Positions 62,310-64,000 of a DNA stretch of 64,000 nt are shown here, piece after piece. The stretch is from Ardenticatenaceae bacterium. GTDB taxonomy: Bacteria > Chloroflexota > Anaerolineae > Promineifilales > Promineifilaceae. Within the stretch, counting starts at the first letter, position 1, and every line of letters starts with the position of its first letter. The notes under the pieces were generated by a model. It was not told where the DNA came from and did not search any database. It saw nothing but the letters and a program-made list of their open reading frames with translations. The stretch covers positions 214,033 to 278,032 of the forward strand of contig JACKBN010000008.1 in NCBI GenBank assembly GCA_020634565.1, read 5' to 3'. Made by a program: the position numbers and the translations under genes.

Positions 62310-63305
62310 ATGGAACTAATTTCAGGGGCTTTACGCTTAGATTTTCGAGAATTTTGTGTTGGAATGTATAAGCGCCAGATTGATGATATTTTTCAAATGG
62401 CTGACATTCAACCTGGAACTATTTCGCCAAACCGTCAGCAAAATCTAAGCGGTGAGCGTCGTACACGCGTTGAAGAATATTATGCCTCCCTTGACTGGAC
62501 TGTACTTGAAGATGTTCAAAAATTCTTGAAGGTTCTAGAGTTAGTATTATCTCAATCGTATGTTCCAGAGGACTCCAAAAACTTCATTAGAGAACTCTGC
62601 TCGACGGAAGGATTGATAGTAGAGAAAAATTCAGTTCTTCTTCCAGAGCGAAATCCCAAAATAGTTGACCTCTTTGCAAAACAGTTTCCGGTAGGCCTTC
62701 CATTTGGCGTGAATAAACCAGATTTTTCGATTACCGCTAAAAGTGGAAGTCAATCCTTGATGTTTGAGTTGAAAACCGGGATGGGCATTATCTGGCAGAA
62801 TGTTTACCCTAATTTCGACTTTGAAACATTTCAAGCTGCCTCTGGGATTTCATCGGATACAAATTCAGCATTAAAAAAGGCACTTGTGGCTATGAATCAA
62901 ACCGAAAACGAGAAATACTTTTTTATAGAGTACGCTAGATTATTCAAAATGGCTGACAAGTTCGTTCCGATGTTAATTCCACAAGCTTGGATTCAATGGC
63001 ATTCTTTAACCAAAAGAGCATTACGTGCGTCCAAACGGACCTTGGCAGACGAATTGTATCGAGTGGATTTTGTAGCTTTTTGGCAAAATCAAAGATATGC
63101 AATTCTTATTGATGACATTAGCCATTATGGTGTGAAAGAGGGACAACGATGGATAGCTGATGAAGAAACCTATTCAAAACGCTTACAAGAAGATAGGAGT
63201 TTGCAGGCAGAAGGTTGGAGAATTTTCAGGGTGAGTAATTGGGAAATAAGACAGAAAAAAACAAGGGAAATACTTGCAGACTTGCAATTATTCCTAGGCT
63301 TTTAA
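62310..63305 (+). CDS. Nuclease-like protein in AT-rich insert, candidate defence gene
   Basis: 331 residues from ATG 62310 (AGGAGAG upstream). An N-terminal helical domain (about 1-105) contains RRTRVEEYYASLDWTVLEDV and LKVLELVLSQSYVPED. The middle has a PD-(D/E)xK-like signature, PDFSI with MFELK following 11 residues later. The C-terminus (about 255-331) looks like a Vsr/DUF559-type fold: YRVDFVAFWQNQRYAILIDD, then KRLQEDRSLQAEGWRIFRVS. No membrane segment. AT content is far above neighbours, it lacks ACGGCCGT, and it lies between two copies of the carboxylase 3' end, all signs of acquisition. Activity is inferred only. Confidence 0.7.
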   Translation: MELISGALRLDFREFCVGMYKRQIDDIFQMADIQPGTISPNRQQNLSGERRTRVEEYYASLDWTVLEDVQKFLKVLELVLSQSYVPEDSKNFIRELCSTEGLIVEKNSVLLPERNPKIVDLFAKQFPVGLPFGVNKPDFSITAKSGSQSLMFELKTGMGIIWQNVYPNFDFETFQAASGISSDTNSALKKALVAMNQTENEKYFFIEYARLFKMADKFVPMLIPQAWIQWHSLTKRALRASKRTLADELYRVDFVAFWQNQRYAILIDDISHYGVKEGQRWIADEETYSKRLQEDRSLQAEGWRIFRVSNWEIRQKKTREILADLQLFLGF

Positions 63306-63329
63306 TTGTCTATCAATCACTTACGCTCT

Positions 63330-63426
63330 GGATACCGGCGCAAACGTGGATGGCGCTGGGGTTGGCGTTTTTAATGAGGGTGAATGGTGGGTGGAAGAGG
63401 AACGGCCGTTTCGGCACCTTCCGCAT
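63330..63426 (+). pseudogene. Degenerate second copy of the carboxylase 3' end
   Basis: Translates in one frame as IPAQTWMALGLAFLMRV, then NGRFGTFRI, matching the true carboxylase end DPAQTRMALGLAFSTTL, NGRFGTFRM. The last 26 bp are identical to 62242-62267. It has no own start and is too diverged to be functional. Confidence 0.8.
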
Positions 63427-63540
63427 ATTAAACAAGAGATATGAAAGTTGCTCTTCCTAATATTTTCAAAATGGAACTTTCCACAGTTTAAAGTCAGGTA
63501 ATTCGCGTGAACAGCCTAAATCAATCTAAAGTTGAGAATC

Positions 63541-63996
63541 ATGAATAGAATCGAATTCCTTTTGAACCCCCAAGGAAGCCTAAGCGGGGATGACGACGGT
63601 AAAGATTATTTGGTCGTTGAAGTGATCGTAGATAACAATCCACTAACCAATTTTCAATGGTTCGCAACCGATTTGGTTCATCTTACAAAAAGTGCTGAAA
63701 GTAGTGGCAATTTTTACATCCTGACATGTTGGTGTGGCTACCCTCTTTGTGCTGGTCTCAAAAAACCAATAACGGTTGAGCACAATTATGATCACATTGT
63801 CTGGAAAATTTCCGAACCGGAACCGGTACGAGAATTTAAATTTGATATGACACAGTACCGTACCGCTATAGATAGGTTATCAATTCAAGGCAATAAACTA
63901 ATAAAACGGCTAGCAACTACCAGCACAAGGGGTATTGAAATTACACCGGATCAGAATAACGATTATTTTGTCGATCCTAAAAAATATCGAACTTAA
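63541..63996 (+). CDS. Hypothetical protein at right edge, 151 residues
   Basis: Not recognised. Beta-rich start (MNRIEFLLNPQGSL, DYLVVEVIVDNNPL), then CWCGYPLCAG with a Cys-x-Cys pair and a third Cys, and an acidic helical/extended C-terminus. AT-rich like the nuclease gene, so possibly part of the same acquired segment. ATG 63541 is preferred over an in-frame TTG nine bases upstream; the ribosome site is poor. It ends four bases before the window edge. Confidence 0.6.
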   Translation: MNRIEFLLNPQGSLSGDDDGKDYLVVEVIVDNNPLTNFQWFATDLVHLTKSAESSGNFYILTCWCGYPLCAGLKKPITVEHNYDHIVWKISEPEPVREFKFDMTQYRTAIDRLSIQGNKLIKRLATTSTRGIEITPDQNNDYFVDPKKYRT

Positions 63997-64000
63997 GGGA

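Noticed and set aside
63306..63540. Separate small gene after the nuclease
   Set aside because: The frame is the degenerate carboxylase 3' end and has no start or ribosome site.

Overview
The window looks like chromosomal DNA of an uncultured filamentous Chloroflexota, most likely class Anaerolineae. This is inferred from several things. Large secreted proteins carry Pro/Thr-rich linkers of the PTNTPVPPTPT type and CBM96/DNRLRE-like modules. There are GAF-rich histidine kinases with seven-helix sensors, lipoprotein-dependent ABC importers, and a moderately GC-rich coding style. There is no rRNA, CRISPR array, phage block or recognisable transposase.

Layout. 1-8.8 kb (minus strand): end of a GAF histidine kinase, a thiolase, IlvE, a small conserved-looking protein, methylglyoxal synthase and a 1143-residue sensor kinase. 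9-17.7 kb (plus): an Lgt-like membrane protein, a nitrilase-superfamily amidase, Era, a four-gene YnjBCD-like ABC importer (first permease frameshifted) and a Tat-exported coiled-coil protein. 17.8-19.8 kb (minus): ATP-grasp enzyme plus a membrane-anchored partner. 20-26.2 kb (plus): tRNA-Thr, Tyr, Thr, then tuf, tRNA-Trp, secE, nusG, rplK, rplA, an L10-type leader, rplJ, rplL and maf. 26.3-37.6 kb: a tail-anchored protein and three very large secreted proteins (beta-propeller-like, subtilase, reprolysin-like protease), all ending in the same carbohydrate-binding module. 37.8-49.2 kb: a candidate beta-glucan locus with two sugar ABC permeases, a LacI regulator with two operator-like sites, a giant GH16 laminarinase and a solute-binding lipoprotein. 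It also holds a translationally coupled hypothetical/phosphoesterase pair. 49.3-60.4 kb: PP2C phosphatase, RNase J, TPR protein, MDR reductase, PAF-acetylhydrolase-like enzyme, another sensor kinase, an AbrB-like/radical-SAM fusion and a YbaK-type deacylase. 60.6-64 kb: an acyl-CoA carboxylase beta subunit with three indels, then an AT-rich insert encoding a nuclease-like protein. That insert is flanked by a second, degenerate copy of the carboxylase 3' end.

Two sequence-scale patterns stand out. First, the octamer ACGGCCGT (usually AACGGCCGTT) occurs about 100 times, roughly once per 630 bp against one or two expected. It lies mostly inside genes, where it is read as Thr-Ala-Val, Asn-Gly-Arg or Arg-Pro-x. 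It resembles the HIP1 palindrome of cyanobacteria but with a different word. Second, the intergenic gaps hold several families of long hairpins. One family has four copies, each exactly 61 bp with 15-bp perfect arms, including a compensatory base-pair change. Others are built from inverted tandem heptamers. The most unusual protein is the GH16 enzyme, whose catalytic domain is inserted into a loop of a carbohydrate-binding-like module.
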